A stretch of DNA of 64,000 nt from Vreelandella halophila (GTDB taxonomy: Bacteria > Pseudomonadota > Gammaproteobacteria > Pseudomonadales > Oleiphilaceae), in assembly GCF_019903425.1 (NCBI RefSeq), contig NZ_JACHUZ010000013.1:1086285-1150284 (forward strand), read 5' to 3'. Positions 42,530 to 51,883 of the stretch are shown one piece after another. Below the pieces are notes generated by a model, which had not been told where the DNA came from, ran no database searches, and worked only from the letters and a program-made list of their open reading frames with translations. The position numbers were made by a program, and so were the translations under genes. The stretch's first letter is position 1; each line of letters begins with the position of its first letter.

Positions 42530-43462
42530 TCAGTCCAGCGCCACCCCAAAAGCATCCTTGAACTGCTTCGCAAACTCATCACGCGTCAGCGAATGGTTCT
42601 GCGGCCCGGTGCTGGCCACCTTGATGGAGCCCATCAGGGATGCCATGCGACCTGCCGTCTTCCAGTCCTTGCCTTCGCTCAGGCCTGTGATCAGGGCAGC
42701 GCGGTAGGCATCGCCGCAACCGGTCGGGTCCTTGATGGCCGCCGGCTTCACCGGTTCCACGTGAACCTCCTCGTCGGCGTAGATCACGGACCCTTCGCCA
42801 CCCAGGGTCACGATCAGCGCCTCAACCTTCTCGCCGATCTGCTGGCGGCTCAGGCCGGTCTTCTCTTCCAGCATGCCCGCCTCGTAGTCGTTCACGGCAA
42901 CCCAGGTCGCCTTGTCGATGAACCACTCCAGATCATTGCCGTCGAACATCGGCAGGCCCTGGCCCGGGTCGAACATGAAGGGAATACCCGCGTCCGCGAA
43001 CTGGCGCGCGTGCTCGATCATGCCGTCACGGCCGTCCGGCGCGACAATGCCCATCTTGATGCCCTCATCGGTGGGCACGGTCTGGGTGTGAGCGTGGTTC
43101 ATCGCGCCCGGGTGGAAGGCCGTGATCTGGTTGTCTTCCATGTCCGTGGTGATGTACGCCTGGGCGCAGTACTCGGAATCGATGGTCTTAACGTACTTGT
43201 CGTTGATGCCGTGCTTGTTGAGCCACTCGCGGTAGCCGCCGAAGTCCGCGCCAACAGTACCCATGGCCAGGCCATCGCCGCCGAGCAGGTTCATGTTGTA
43301 GATGATGTTGCCGGCGGTACCGCCGAAGTTGCGCTGCAGCTCCGGTACCAGAAAGGCCACGTTCAGCATGTGAACGCGGTCCGGCATGATATGATCCTTG
43401 AACTTGCCATCAAAGGTCATGATGGTGTCGTAAGCGAACGATCCACAGATCAGTGCTGTCAT
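42530..43462 (-). CDS. PfkB-family carbohydrate/nucleoside kinase
   Basis: This 310-residue protein is a ribokinase-family kinase. It has NFGGTAGNIIYNMNLLGGDGLAMGTVGADFG near 45-75 and the C-terminal anion-hole and catalytic motif DPTGCGDAYRAALITGL near 250-266, where D256 would be the base. The GCGDAYR form is found in adenosine-kinase-like members of marine gammaproteobacteria. The substrate could be a sugar or adenosine. It is cytoplasmic, monocistronic and followed by a terminator. Confidence 0.9.
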   Translation of the reverse strand: MTALICGSFAYDTIMTFDGKFKDHIMPDRVHMLNVAFLVPELQRNFGGTAGNIIYNMNLLGGDGLAMGTVGADFGGYREWLNKHGINDKYVKTIDSEYCAQAYITTDMEDNQITAFHPGAMNHAHTQTVPTDEGIKMGIVAPDGRDGMIEHARQFADAGIPFMFDPGQGLPMFDGNDLEWFIDKATWVAVNDYEAGMLEEKTGLSRQQIGEKVEALIVTLGGEGSVIYADEEVHVEPVKPAAIKDPTGCGDAYRAALITGLSEGKDWKTAGRMASLMGSIKVASTGPQNHSLTRDEFAKQFKDAFGVALD

Positions 43463-43669
43463 CGGTAGTCTCCTGTGTTCCGTCAGCGGAGCACGGGCAA
43501 GCAGTGGGCTTACCGCCGTGCGACACTGGTTATGAAGTTATGATTCGGGGCGTCCCGGCCCCACGGTCGCCTTGCAGGCTACCTTTGTATCGCCTCTGTT
43601 TCAAATCGGAAACGGGTGGCTGCAACAGGAAAATCAGGTAACCCACTGTTGAGACGGGAGTAACCGGAA

Positions 43670-44938
43670 ATGGAACGCCAGTTCTGGGTATCGATCACCG
43701 CGCTGATGTTCTCGATCGGCGTTCTGCTGCTGGGTGTGGGGCTCATGGGGACCCTGCTCAGCGTGCGCCTGAGCTTCGAGGATATGAGCGGGCAGGCGAA
43801 GGGGCTGGTGCTCTCCGCCTACTACATCGGCCTGGTCATCGGCTCCCAGAAAGGCGGCTGGGTGATCCGCCAGGCTGGCCATATCCGTGCCTTCGCCATC
43901 TTAGCGGCCCTCTCCACCGTGGCCATACTGCTGCAGGGGCTCTACGTGACCGGAGTGAGCTGGTTCCTGCTTCGGATCCTGATCGGCTTCTCCACCTCCG
44001 GCATCTACATGGTGGTGGAAAGCTGGCTGAACGAGCGTGCCGAGCCCTCCAACCGGGGCACCGTTTTCTCCGCCTACCAGATCATCACCTACGGCGGCAT
44101 TGGCATGGGGCAGTTCCTGATGCACCTGGGGGATCCGCAGGGAGCGGAACTGTTCATGATCGTGGGCGTGCTCTTCGCCCTGTGCCTGGTGCCGGTGGCC
44201 CTGAGCCGCGCCAGCAACCCGCCCGAGCCCCTGGAGCAGGCGCGCATGGCGCTGGGCCAGACCTGGCGGGACTCGCACCTGGCGGTGATCACCTGCCTGG
44301 GCGCCGGCCTGCTCAGCGGTGCGGCCTACACGCTCATTCCGCTGGCGGCGCTACGCATGAACCTGGCGGTCTCCGATGTGGCGCCGCTGATGGCGGGGCT
44401 GGTTCTGGGCGGTGTCGCGCTTCAGTGGCCAATCGGGCACTTCTCCGACCGTTTCGGGCGGCGCCCGCTGATTCTCCTGGTGGCCGCCGCCACAACCCTG
44501 ATCACGGTTGCCATGGTGGCAGCGGCGGGCCGTGTTCCGCTCTGGCCGCTGGTCGGGCTTTCCGCGCTGCTGGGCGGGTTTGTGTTCACGCTCTATCCGC
44601 TGTCCGTGGCGCTGGCGAACGACAGCCAGGACGAGGGCAATTTCGTTGGGGTATCCGCGGCGCTGATCTTCCTCTGGGGTATTGGCGCGGCCATCAGCCC
44701 AATCCTCGGCGGTTCCATACTGGCACGCACGCCGCCGGGTGGGCTGTTCATCTACATGGGGGTGATCAGCGCCCTGGTCGCGATTGCCGCCCTGGTGCAA
44801 CGCCACCACCTGGAGCGGATCCGCAGCCCCTTCCGGATGATGATGCGCAGTGCCCCGACGCTCGTGGATCTGGATCCGCGGGCGTATGAAGAGGAAGACT
44901 CAGCCCAGGAGACGGAGCCTCCGGAATGGTACCGCTGA
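43670..44938 (+). CDS. major facilitator superfamily transporter, YcaD-like
   Basis: This 422-residue protein has about 12 hydrophobic segments, the loop 2-3 motif IGSQKGGWVIRQAGHIRAF and the loop 8-9 motif GHFSDRFGRRPLILL. The layout is that of the YcaD/UMF family. The acidic C-terminal tail (DLDPRAYEEEDSAQETEPPEW) is cytoplasmic. It is an inner-membrane protein with unknown substrate. No clear partner gene is adjacent. It is convergent with the DUF2452 gene across a half REP element. Confidence 0.9.
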   Translation: MERQFWVSITALMFSIGVLLLGVGLMGTLLSVRLSFEDMSGQAKGLVLSAYYIGLVIGSQKGGWVIRQAGHIRAFAILAALSTVAILLQGLYVTGVSWFLLRILIGFSTSGIYMVVESWLNERAEPSNRGTVFSAYQIITYGGIGMGQFLMHLGDPQGAELFMIVGVLFALCLVPVALSRASNPPEPLEQARMALGQTWRDSHLAVITCLGAGLLSGAAYTLIPLAALRMNLAVSDVAPLMAGLVLGGVALQWPIGHFSDRFGRRPLILLVAAATTLITVAMVAAAGRVPLWPLVGLSALLGGFVFTLYPLSVALANDSQDEGNFVGVSAALIFLWGIGAAISPILGGSILARTPPGGLFIYMGVISALVAIAALVQRHHLERIRSPFRMMMRSAPTLVDLDPRAYEEEDSAQETEPPEWYR

Positions 44939-44948
44939 CCCCACCGCT

Positions 44949-44974
44949 GTAGGAGCGAGCCTCGCTCGCGATTG
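44949..44974. repeat. REP-like half element
   Basis: Single GTAGGAGCGAGCCTCGCTCGCGAT unit between the convergent MFS and DUF2452 genes. Confidence 0.7.
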
Positions 44975-44975
44975 C

Positions 44976-45554
44976 TTAGTGTGCATCCGCCCCGGAGTCG
45001 TCAGGCAGCTGCGCCTGCGCCTCGCGGTAGGAAAGCGCCTGGATCCCCGAGCCCTGCATGGAGGCGCGCAGGGAATGGGCCAGGGCGAAGGCATAGGCGC
45101 GCTGGTAGAACGGCATCTGGCCCTGGTAACGGGGCAGGGCGTCCTCCACCGTCTCGGATTCCTCCATGGCCTCCTCGAACGATTCCCAGCGCTGCTCCAG
45201 GCTGGCCATCAGCGCCTCGTCCGCAGCCGCCTCGTCGCACATCTCCAGCGACCAGGTCATGTCCTCGTGCAGTTCACACTCGCCAATGTAGCGGCCGTAG
45301 ACGTCCGCACTCCACTCATCCGGGCGGATGGGCGAGAGCCAGAAGCGGCCGTTCTTCTGGTAGAGCCAGTAGCGGTTCCCGCGCACAGGCTTGAACTTGA
45401 AGTCACTCTCCAGAACGAACAGTGAGGTGAACAGCTCCAGTGAAATCTGCTTGATCTGCTTGGGCTGGGCCATGAGCGCCGGCGCCCGGCTCTCCTCAAG
45501 GAAAGCCAGAACCGGCCGCAGGCCCTTGCCCTGGGGGTTTGGGGTATCCGGCAT
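44976..45554 (-). CDS. DUF2452 protein
   Basis: This 192-residue soluble protein begins MPDTPNPQGKGLRPVLAFLE and has FTSLFVLESDFKFKPVRGNRYWLYQKNGRFWLSPIRPDEWSADVYGRYIGECELHEDMTWSLE and LSYREAQAQL, the DUF2452 pattern. The function is unknown. The start at 45554 is chosen because the upstream frame to 45644 holds only low-complexity leader sequence and a half REP unit. Confidence 0.82.
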   Translation of the reverse strand: MPDTPNPQGKGLRPVLAFLEESRAPALMAQPKQIKQISLELFTSLFVLESDFKFKPVRGNRYWLYQKNGRFWLSPIRPDEWSADVYGRYIGECELHEDMTWSLEMCDEAAADEALMASLEQRWESFEEAMEESETVEDALPRYQGQMPFYQRAYAFALAHSLRASMQGSGIQALSYREAQAQLPDDSGADAH

Positions 45555-45607
45555 AGGGCGTACCTTACCACAAAGACACCACGCTTTAGGAAGTTGCCCC
45601 TGATGGG

Positions 45608-45619
45608 GCGCGCTCCTAC
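45608..45619. repeat. REP-like half element
   Basis: Single GCGCGCTCCTAC right-hand unit upstream of the DUF2452 gene. Confidence 0.5.
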
Positions 45620-45747
45620 ATTGATAGGAACCCCTTTTACCCATTTGGGGATACTCTGATCAGCCATCAGAGCAAGAGCCAGGGCTGGCGCAGATTGATA
45701 ATCTGTATATCGAATTGTAGCTGTATAGCTCGAGTTGATGCTGCCCA

Positions 45748-46479
45748 ATGAATGATTACGTTGAATCCGTAGCGCCTGAACTGGAAGAGCGGTGTCATAA
45801 CCCGGGCTCGGGTATGGCACTGCTCGGCCGGCATCCGCTGTTCAATGAGCTTTCCAGGGCGGATTTCGAGGAGCTGGCGGACAGTATCCGGCTGGTGCAG
45901 CTGCGCCGTGGCCAGGTGCTCTACAAGCAGGACTCGCCGGCCTACGAATTCTTCTATGTCGTCAGTGGGCGGGTGCGCCTGTACCGGCTGGACACCACCG
46001 GCCAGGAGCGCACCCTGGACAGCCATGGCCCCGGCGAGGTCTTCGCGGACGTGATGATCTACGCCGACCCGGCCCGCTACGTAGCCTATGCCGAGCCCCT
46101 GCGCCGGACGGAGCTGCTGGCCATCCCCACGGATCGTTTCAGGGAAATACTGGAACGTAACCCGGCTTATAGCCAGCTGCTGCTGCGCCAGTACGCCTCA
46201 CGCATGGTGCAGCGCTTTCGCGAACTGGAAGTGATGACGGTGCGCCGGGGCGTGCAGCGGGTGATGCGTTACCTGCTGGAATTCGTGCCGGACAATCACC
46301 GCTACAACATCGAAGTCGAACTGCCCCTGCCCCAGAACCAGATCGCCACGCGCCTGGCGATGCAGCCGGAGACCCTCTCCCGGCTGATGCGGGACATGGC
46401 CGAGGAGGGCGTGTTCGAGTTGCGCCGCGGCCGCCTGTTCATCCCGGACCGCCGGGCGCTGGAGGAACGCTGCCTGTAG
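45748..46479 (+). CDS. Crp/Fnr-family regulator
   Basis: This 243-residue protein has an N-terminal cyclic-nucleotide-binding-like domain (about 30-150), a dimerisation helix and a C-terminal Crp helix-turn-helix (about 190-235; LPQNQIATRLAMQPETLSRLMRDMAEEGVFELRRGRLFIPD). It lacks the four N-terminal cysteines of Fnr, so it resembles the Dnr/NnrR (NO-responsive) or cofactor-free branch. It is convergent with a rhodanese gene (2-base gap). No ligand or target can be assigned. Confidence 0.88.
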   Translation: MNDYVESVAPELEERCHNPGSGMALLGRHPLFNELSRADFEELADSIRLVQLRRGQVLYKQDSPAYEFFYVVSGRVRLYRLDTTGQERTLDSHGPGEVFADVMIYADPARYVAYAEPLRRTELLAIPTDRFREILERNPAYSQLLLRQYASRMVQRFRELEVMTVRRGVQRVMRYLLEFVPDNHRYNIEVELPLPQNQIATRLAMQPETLSRLMRDMAEEGVFELRRGRLFIPDRRALEERCL

Positions 46480-46481
46480 CC

Positions 46482-46841
46482 TCAGGCGGCCCCGAGGGCT
46501 TGCATTACCTCATCGCAGCTGCAGTCGATGATGCTCACCTTGCGGAACCCCATGCGCTCAAGCGCCTCGGCCGCCATGGCTGCGCGTCCGCCCGTGGCGC
46601 AATGCAGAAAGATCGGGGTATCGGGGTCAGTGGTGTACTCCGGAATCTTCATCTCCAGAATGCCCCGGGGCAGGTTGATGGTGCCGGCCGCCTGCTTCTC
46701 GCTGACCTCGCCCGGCTCGCGCACATCAATCACCAGCGCGTTCGGTTCATCCTCCAGCATGCCGCGGGCGGCTTCCGGAGTCAGGCAGTGCAGATTGGCC
46801 TTGGTTTCGGCAACGATTTCGGGGAGGGTGCGGATGCTCAT
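46482..46841 (-). CDS. rhodanese-like domain protein
   Basis: This 119-residue single rhodanese domain has DVREPGEVSEKQAAGTINLPRGILEMKI and the active-site loop HCATGGRAAMAAEAL with the persulfide-carrying Cys near residue 79. It may handle sulfane sulfur, and selenium is also possible given the locus nearby. It precedes or belongs with the DUF2333 gene (27-base gap). Confidence 0.9.
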   Translation of the reverse strand: MSIRTLPEIVAETKANLHCLTPEAARGMLEDEPNALVIDVREPGEVSEKQAAGTINLPRGILEMKIPEYTTDPDTPIFLHCATGGRAAMAAEALERMGFRKVSIIDCSCDEVMQALGAA

Positions 46842-46868
46842 GGTAGTGGCTCCTCATGGTAATGCGGG

Positions 46869-47915
46869 TCAGCCGTCCCGCAGCAGGCTGATGATATTGA
46901 TCAACCCGGCATTGGCACGGGTCAGATAGGATGACATCGTCAGCGAATAGTTCGGCACCATCCCGAACTGGGAGCCGTTGAGCACCATCGGGCTCGTCAT
47001 CGAGCGCTGGGTGTATTCCAGCTCCCGGATGATCTGCTCAAGACTGACCATGGCGTTCTTATCCTCAAGAACACTGCGGAAGTCGCGCTTGATGGCCTTG
47101 AGATAGACCAGCATCGCCCAGGTGGTGCCGCGGGCCTGGTAGAACACATTGTCCACCTGCATCCAGGGCGTCTGGCTTACCTGCTCCACAGGCTGGGCCT
47201 TGGCGGCCGCCGCGCTGGGGTCATTGGCCAGCATTGTGGCCCGGCGCTTCTCCGCCACGCTGGCCGCCAGGTTCTGGGACATGCTGCCCAGCCGCTTGTT
47301 CATCAGGTCGAGAATCGTGGCCAGGTTGTCCGCCCGGGCGTAGAAATCCCCACGGGTGGTTTCTGGATTCGCCAGATCGTCCCGGTATGCCCTGAGCTCC
47401 TCAATGGCGTCGTTGTACTTGCCCTCTGCTGACGGGAAGATCCAGCGCTCGCTGTCGTTGTTCAGCAGGATCTGGGCCTGCACCAGGTTCGGGTTCTCGT
47501 TCGACTGTGACTGGGAGCGTGAGACATCATTGCGCAGCGCCAGTGACAGATCCCGCGCCTGGCGGATCGCACCCGTCTCCCAGGCCGCGATGTTGTCCAT
47601 CAGCACAAAGGGCGGCAGCACGTCGTTGGAAAGCAGGCCGCCGCGCTTATTGACGATGATGTCTACTGAGCGGATCAGTGATTCGGTGGTGTAATAGCCC
47701 ACCGGGGGGTCGTCCTGATCGGACTTCGCTGTGTACGCCTGCTCAATGGCATCCTGCTTCGGCGCCTCGGGGTTACTGTTGGGCCAGAGCGAGACCACAA
47801 ACAGCCCCACGGCAAGGGCCAGCCCAACCACCAATGGCGTCATGATAAGGCCCCGGGCGCGCAGTCTAGGCATCCGGTCGGCTAAAGCCCGCATTGTTCG
47901 CCTGACAGTTCCCAT
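46869..47915 (-). CDS. DUF2333 membrane-anchored protein
   Basis: This 348-residue protein begins MGTVRRTMRALADRMPRLRARGLIMTPLVVGLALAVGLFVVSLWP, one N-terminal membrane helix, followed by a long helical domain (about 55-340) with DVSRSQSQSNENPNLVQAQILLNNDSERWIFPSAEGKYNDAIEELRAYRDDL, typical of DUF2333. It should be inner-membrane anchored with a periplasmic body. GGA upstream supports the ATG at 47915; the frame runs to 47960. It is transcribed toward the rhodanese gene. Function is unknown. Confidence 0.83.
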   Translation of the reverse strand: MGTVRRTMRALADRMPRLRARGLIMTPLVVGLALAVGLFVVSLWPNSNPEAPKQDAIEQAYTAKSDQDDPPVGYYTTESLIRSVDIIVNKRGGLLSNDVLPPFVLMDNIAAWETGAIRQARDLSLALRNDVSRSQSQSNENPNLVQAQILLNNDSERWIFPSAEGKYNDAIEELRAYRDDLANPETTRGDFYARADNLATILDLMNKRLGSMSQNLAASVAEKRRATMLANDPSAAAAKAQPVEQVSQTPWMQVDNVFYQARGTTWAMLVYLKAIKRDFRSVLEDKNAMVSLEQIIRELEYTQRSMTSPMVLNGSQFGMVPNYSLTMSSYLTRANAGLINIISLLRDG

Positions 47916-48477
47916 AGAATTTTCCTTCATCGTCGGCGTAATTGCTTTTGTGCCATCCAAGCATGGGCGGATGCGCCTCCACCCACACAGCCTCAGGGCA
48001 TTGAGCGGACCTTGTCACAACAGATCAGTCTAAGGTCTTTAAAAAACTCTTTCCAGAGTATGTGTCGGGATTCGAAAGACGCCTTGATCCCGGAATCAGT
48101 CCTGCTGGCGTGATCAATTGCGCTCGCCCTTAATTTGGCGAACCCTGTGTGCTTGACCTCATCCCTGATGACACAGGAGAGCACGTTTCCATTTCCGTCC
48201 TGGGGGACGAGACGCATATCGAGATCGGCAATCGCCGCTGAACCGGACGAATGGCAGCCTCCGGAGTCTGGCTGCCATTTGGATCGTCATCGGGACAGCA
48301 ATCGATGCGCAGTGAGTCAACTTCCGCAGGCGCTGTTGTAAACGATGGGTCCTGCCCGCTGCTTCCTGCGTCCAAGGGGAATGAAATACAATCAGAGCGG
48401 CCCTATTCTAGGGTTGCTATACTGCTTACCAATCGATGCGTGCACCGGCATGATGAAATGAGGGCCAACTAGGCGCC
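47916..48477. other. 562-base region without a recognised gene
   Basis: It contains a minus-strand open frame (47993-48217 or slightly longer, ending CCDKVRSMP) with no recognisable domain, which I do not call a gene. An extended -10-like TGCTATACT is found at 48415-48423, 60 bases before the capsule-type epimerase gene, with no convincing -35. Confidence 0.4.
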
Positions 48478-50460
48478 ATGATCCATAGACTCAAAGCGAT
48501 ATTCCGTGAGGTGTTCGCCCGGTTTGCAGCGCTGGAGCGGCCGCATAAGCGTCTGGTTTCCGTGGTCTCGGACGCGGTTTTCGTCCTGTTCTCACTCTGG
48601 GCTGCCTTCTCGCTGCGGTACGAAACCCTGTTCCACTTTGAAGGGGGCGGGTACTGGGCTCTTTTTGTCGTCACCGCCCTGGCAACGATCTTTCTCTTCG
48701 CACGCCTTGGCCTTTATCGTGCCGTCATCCGCTACCTCAGTGAACGGGCCCTGCTGACGGTGCTTGCAGGTGTTACTGGCTCGGCACTGCTGCTTATCGC
48801 CGCTGCTTTCCTTCTGCAGGTCGACATGCCCCGCTCAGTGCCTTTCCTCTACGGGGCCCTGACGTTCCTGTTCGTCACCGGGACCCGGTTCAGTGTGCGC
48901 GCGTTGCTCAACCGTCCGCGCCACCTGGGCAAGATGCCGGTACTGATCGTGGGGGCCGGGGAGACCGGCCTCCAGCTCGCCTCCGCCCTGGGCCAGGGCA
49001 TTGAATACCGGCCTGTTGCCTTCATCAGCCTGGAGTCGGATAACCATAAAACCACCATCAACGGCATGCCCGTCTATGATCTGGACCATGCCCGTAAGGC
49101 GGTGCACAAGCACCATGTGGAGCGGATCCTGTTGGCGATCGACGAGCGAGCGGAGGTGGATCGGCGCCAGCTGCTCCGGGATCTGGAGGGCTTGCCTGGA
49201 CCGGTGCAGACCGTTCCCTCAGTCACGGAACTGGTGACCGGCAAGGCGCGGATCAGTGATGTGCGGGATCTGGATATTGATGATCTGCTTGGCCGCGACC
49301 CGGTGCGCTACCGGAATGAAGAAGTAGCGGAATCGCTGAGCAGCCGCACTGTGATGGTTACCGGTGCCGGTGGCTCCATTGGTTCTGAGCTGTGCCGCCA
49401 GATCATCCGGCAGGAGCCCGGAGCCCTGGTGCTGTTTGAGCAGTCGGAATTCGCGCTCTACAGTATTGAGCGCGAGCTGCACACCATCTGTACGAACGAG
49501 GAACTTGAAATTCCCGTCTACCCCCTGCTTGGCAGCGTTACCCACCGGCGCCGGTGTGAGAGCGTGATGCGCTGTTTCGGGGTGAACATTGTCTACCACG
49601 CCGCCGCCTACAAGCATGTGCCACTGGTGGAGCAGAACGTGATCGAGGGGGTTCAGAACAACGTCTTCGGCACCTGGTACACCGCCGAATCAGCTATTGC
49701 CGCGGGCGTGGAAAAGTTCGTGCTGATCTCCACGGACAAGGCTGTGCGTCCCACCAACGTGATGGGCGCCAGCAAACGCCTGGCCGAGCTGGTCCTGCAG
49801 GGGCTGGCCCGGCGTCAGAAGGATACGGTCTTTTCCATGGTGCGCTTTGGTAACGTTCTGGGGTCCTCAGGCTCCGTAGTGCCGCTTTTCCGGGAACAGA
49901 TCCGCAATGGTGGCCCCGTCACCGTCACCCATCCAGACATCATTCGCTATTTCATGACCATTCCGGAAGCCAGCCAGCTAGTCCTTCAGGCTGGCACCAT
50001 GGGTCAAGGCGGAGAGGTGTTTGTGCTGGACATGGGCGAACCGGTGCGTATCGCGGAACTCGCCCGGCGCATGATTCACCTGATGGGCCTTACGGAGAAA
50101 AGGGAGGAAAACCGCTATGGCGACATTGAAGTGGTCTTCAGTGGTCTGCGCCCTGGCGAAAAACTCTACGAGGAGCTGTTGATTGGGGATGACCCCCAAG
50201 GGACCTTTCACCCACGGATCTTGAAGGCCCGGGAAAATGATATGGAGTGGGAGCTACTGGAGAATCTGCTGGAGCAATTGATGCTGGCCAGCCGCAGCTT
50301 CGACTGCGAACGTGTCGTCGAGCTTCTGCATCAAGCCTCTACCGGCTACAAGCCCAGTGGCGGCGTCTGCGACCTGGCCTGGCGCAGTGGCGGCGACGGT
50401 GCGCTGCAGGTGGCCGCAGGCGCCAATATCAATGAAACGATCCGCCATATTTTCGAGTAA
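48478..50460 (+). CDS. CapD/WbpM-type nucleoside-diphosphate-sugar epimerase/dehydratase
   Basis: This 660-residue protein has about four N-terminal membrane helices (about 20-140), a CoA-binding-like Rossmann domain (about 150-280) and a C-terminal SDR domain (about 295-600) with VTGAGGSIGSEL and TDKAVRPTNVMGASKRLAE. The tyrosine of the usual YxxxK is Met here, as in the WbpM/FlaA1/PglF subgroup of 4,6-dehydratases. It should act on UDP-GlcNAc at the inner membrane. It starts a surface-polysaccharide region with the GT4 gene (50.5 kb), two GT8 genes and an O-antigen ligase. Confidence 0.93.
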   Translation: MIHRLKAIFREVFARFAALERPHKRLVSVVSDAVFVLFSLWAAFSLRYETLFHFEGGGYWALFVVTALATIFLFARLGLYRAVIRYLSERALLTVLAGVTGSALLLIAAAFLLQVDMPRSVPFLYGALTFLFVTGTRFSVRALLNRPRHLGKMPVLIVGAGETGLQLASALGQGIEYRPVAFISLESDNHKTTINGMPVYDLDHARKAVHKHHVERILLAIDERAEVDRRQLLRDLEGLPGPVQTVPSVTELVTGKARISDVRDLDIDDLLGRDPVRYRNEEVAESLSSRTVMVTGAGGSIGSELCRQIIRQEPGALVLFEQSEFALYSIERELHTICTNEELEIPVYPLLGSVTHRRRCESVMRCFGVNIVYHAAAYKHVPLVEQNVIEGVQNNVFGTWYTAESAIAAGVEKFVLISTDKAVRPTNVMGASKRLAELVLQGLARRQKDTVFSMVRFGNVLGSSGSVVPLFREQIRNGGPVTVTHPDIIRYFMTIPEASQLVLQAGTMGQGGEVFVLDMGEPVRIAELARRMIHLMGLTEKREENRYGDIEVVFSGLRPGEKLYEELLIGDDPQGTFHPRILKARENDMEWELLENLLEQLMLASRSFDCERVVELLHQASTGYKPSGGVCDLAWRSGGDGALQVAAGANINETIRHIFE

Positions 50461-50499
50461 CCATCCGGGTCCCGTGCCGAGGTACTGGAATAATTTGCT

Positions 50500-51570
50500 T
50501 CAACGGCGATCCAATCGCGAGCAAGGCTCGCGCCTACGCTGAATGGGGCTGGTCGCGGATTCCGGCTCGCCGGCGTTGAAATGGAGCGCCAGAAGCACCA
50601 GCGGTGCCCAGGCAATGGCCAGGGCCGCCAGCGCGGGCAGGGCAGAGGCAGCAGTCAGAGCCGCTACCGGCGTGAGCCAGATCAGGTTGATGACCCCGAT
50701 GGCCAGCGAGACCAGCGTGTGGCTGCCATAGTGGCGTGAGGCGAACTGGTAGGCGTGGCTGCGGTGGGCCTCGTAGAAGGGGGCACCACGGAGGATGCGG
50801 CGCAGCAGCGTGAGGGTGGCGTCCATCAGGAAGGCGCCCAGCAGGATCACCCAGGCAATGAACAGCTCGGGCTGGAGCAGCCCCTGCCACACAGCGACCA
50901 GCCCCAGAATCAGCCCCAGGAAGCCGCTGCAGGCATCGCCCATGAAGATGCGGGCCTGGGGGAAGTTCCACATCAGAAACCCGAGCCCGCTGGCGATCAG
51001 CACTGCCAGTAACAGGTAGGCATGCTGAACACCGGCAACCGCGCCCACTATTATTCCACCGAGTGAGACAGTAACCAGCTCAATGCCGGCAATGCCATTG
51101 ATGCCGTCCATGAAGTTGTAGAGGTTCAGAAGCCACACAAGGAATACGGCCGCAAGCAGGTGGCCGGCCAGCCCCAGATCCATGGGCGTCTGCCACAGCA
51201 CGAAGGGCGGCAGCCCGCCCAGCCAGTAAAGACCCCATCCGGCGGCCAGGAAGTGCCCCAGAAGCCGCCAGCGCGCTGCCACGTGGGCGTGGTCATCCAG
51301 AAACCCCACAATGGCGACAATCAGCCCCGCCCCTCCCAGTGCCAGGCCCACGCCGGGCCGTAGGCTGCCTTGCCAGACCATCACGCCAAGCACACTCAGC
51401 ACCACAATCACCAGTGCCAGCCCGCCGCCCCTGGGCGTGGGGATCTGGTGGGAACTGCGCGCGTTGGGTATATCGATCAGGCGGCGTGACCGCGCATAAC
51501 GGCGGAATGCGCCCGTGAGTAGGACCGTGGCGATAAGTGCCGATGCCGTGAGCAGGCCGGCAGTCAGCAT
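50500..51570 (-). CDS. MraY/WecA-like glycosyltransferase family 4 (polyprenyl-phosphate sugar-1-phosphate transferase)
   Basis: This 356-residue integral membrane protein begins MLTAGLLTASALIATVLLTGAFRRYARSRRLIDIPNARSSHQIPTPRGGGLAL and has about 10-11 helices, with LNLYNFMDGINGIAG (catalytic Asp region) and GDACSGFLGLILGL near 235. It belongs to the WbpL/WecA group that starts O-antigen or EPS repeat units on undecaprenyl phosphate. GGAG lies 5 bases before the ATG at 51570; the frame continues upstream into an epimerase remnant (51571-51744). It is convergent with the CapD-type gene, with a half REP unit near its end. Confidence 0.9.
   Translation of the reverse strand: MLTAGLLTASALIATVLLTGAFRRYARSRRLIDIPNARSSHQIPTPRGGGLALVIVVLSVLGVMVWQGSLRPGVGLALGGAGLIVAIVGFLDDHAHVAARWRLLGHFLAAGWGLYWLGGLPPFVLWQTPMDLGLAGHLLAAVFLVWLLNLYNFMDGINGIAGIELVTVSLGGIIVGAVAGVQHAYLLLAVLIASGLGFLMWNFPQARIFMGDACSGFLGLILGLVAVWQGLLQPELFIAWVILLGAFLMDATLTLLRRILRGAPFYEAHRSHAYQFASRHYGSHTLVSLAIGVINLIWLTPVAALTAASALPALAALAIAWAPLVLLALHFNAGEPESATSPIQRRREPCSRLDRR
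50514..50537. repeat. REP-like half element overlapping the 3' end of the GT4 gene
   Basis: Single unit ATCGCGAGCAAGGCTCGCGCCTAC, overlapping the last codons of the GT4 frame, so the GT4 C-terminus contains repeat-derived sequence. Confidence 0.6.
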
Positions 51571-51744
51571 TGGGGCTCCTTCCGGGGGGGCTGGACGGTT
51601 CTGCGCAGGCCTTCGTCCAGAGAGAGCCCGTAGCATGCTGAATGCGGAAAGGCCGTGCTCCGCCTCCAGTTTGGACTGCGCGTAGGGCTCTTGCGGGTGT
51701 GGGGTGCTTTCAGGCGTAAAGTAAGCGTTATCATCCGTACTGGC
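51571..51744 (-). pseudogene. remnant of an NAD-dependent sugar epimerase
   Basis: Upstream of and in frame with the GT4 gene is a 58-codon open stretch reading TDDNAYFTPESTPHPQEPYAQSKLEAEHGL, typical of the middle of UDP-glucose 4-epimerase-like SDR proteins, including the catalytic YAQSK (YxxxK). Sequence on both sides of this piece is missing: a stop codon precedes it and GT4 leader sequence follows. It is a deletion fossil. Confidence 0.75.
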
Positions 51745-51766
51745 TCAGCCGCAGTGCGACGCTTGC

Positions 51767-51883
51767 TCATGGGAGTAACCCCGTGTTGATGAGTGTGAGG
51801 TTACCTTCAAGCTGGCGCTGGGAAAGGTTGGGGTTGCACTCCAGGGTGTGGAGGAATTGATAGCGGTCAGTGTCTGTGAGCAT
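51767..51883 (-). pseudogene. truncated EPS-associated MarR-type regulator
   Basis: A 38-codon frame starting MLTDTDRYQFLHTLECNPNLSQRQL matches the first helices of the EPS-associated MarR family (usually 100-115 residues), then diverges and stops at GNLTLINTGLLP. The winged-helix recognition part is missing. Such regulators often open EPS clusters, which fits the epimerase remnant 23 bases downstream. Confidence 0.7.
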
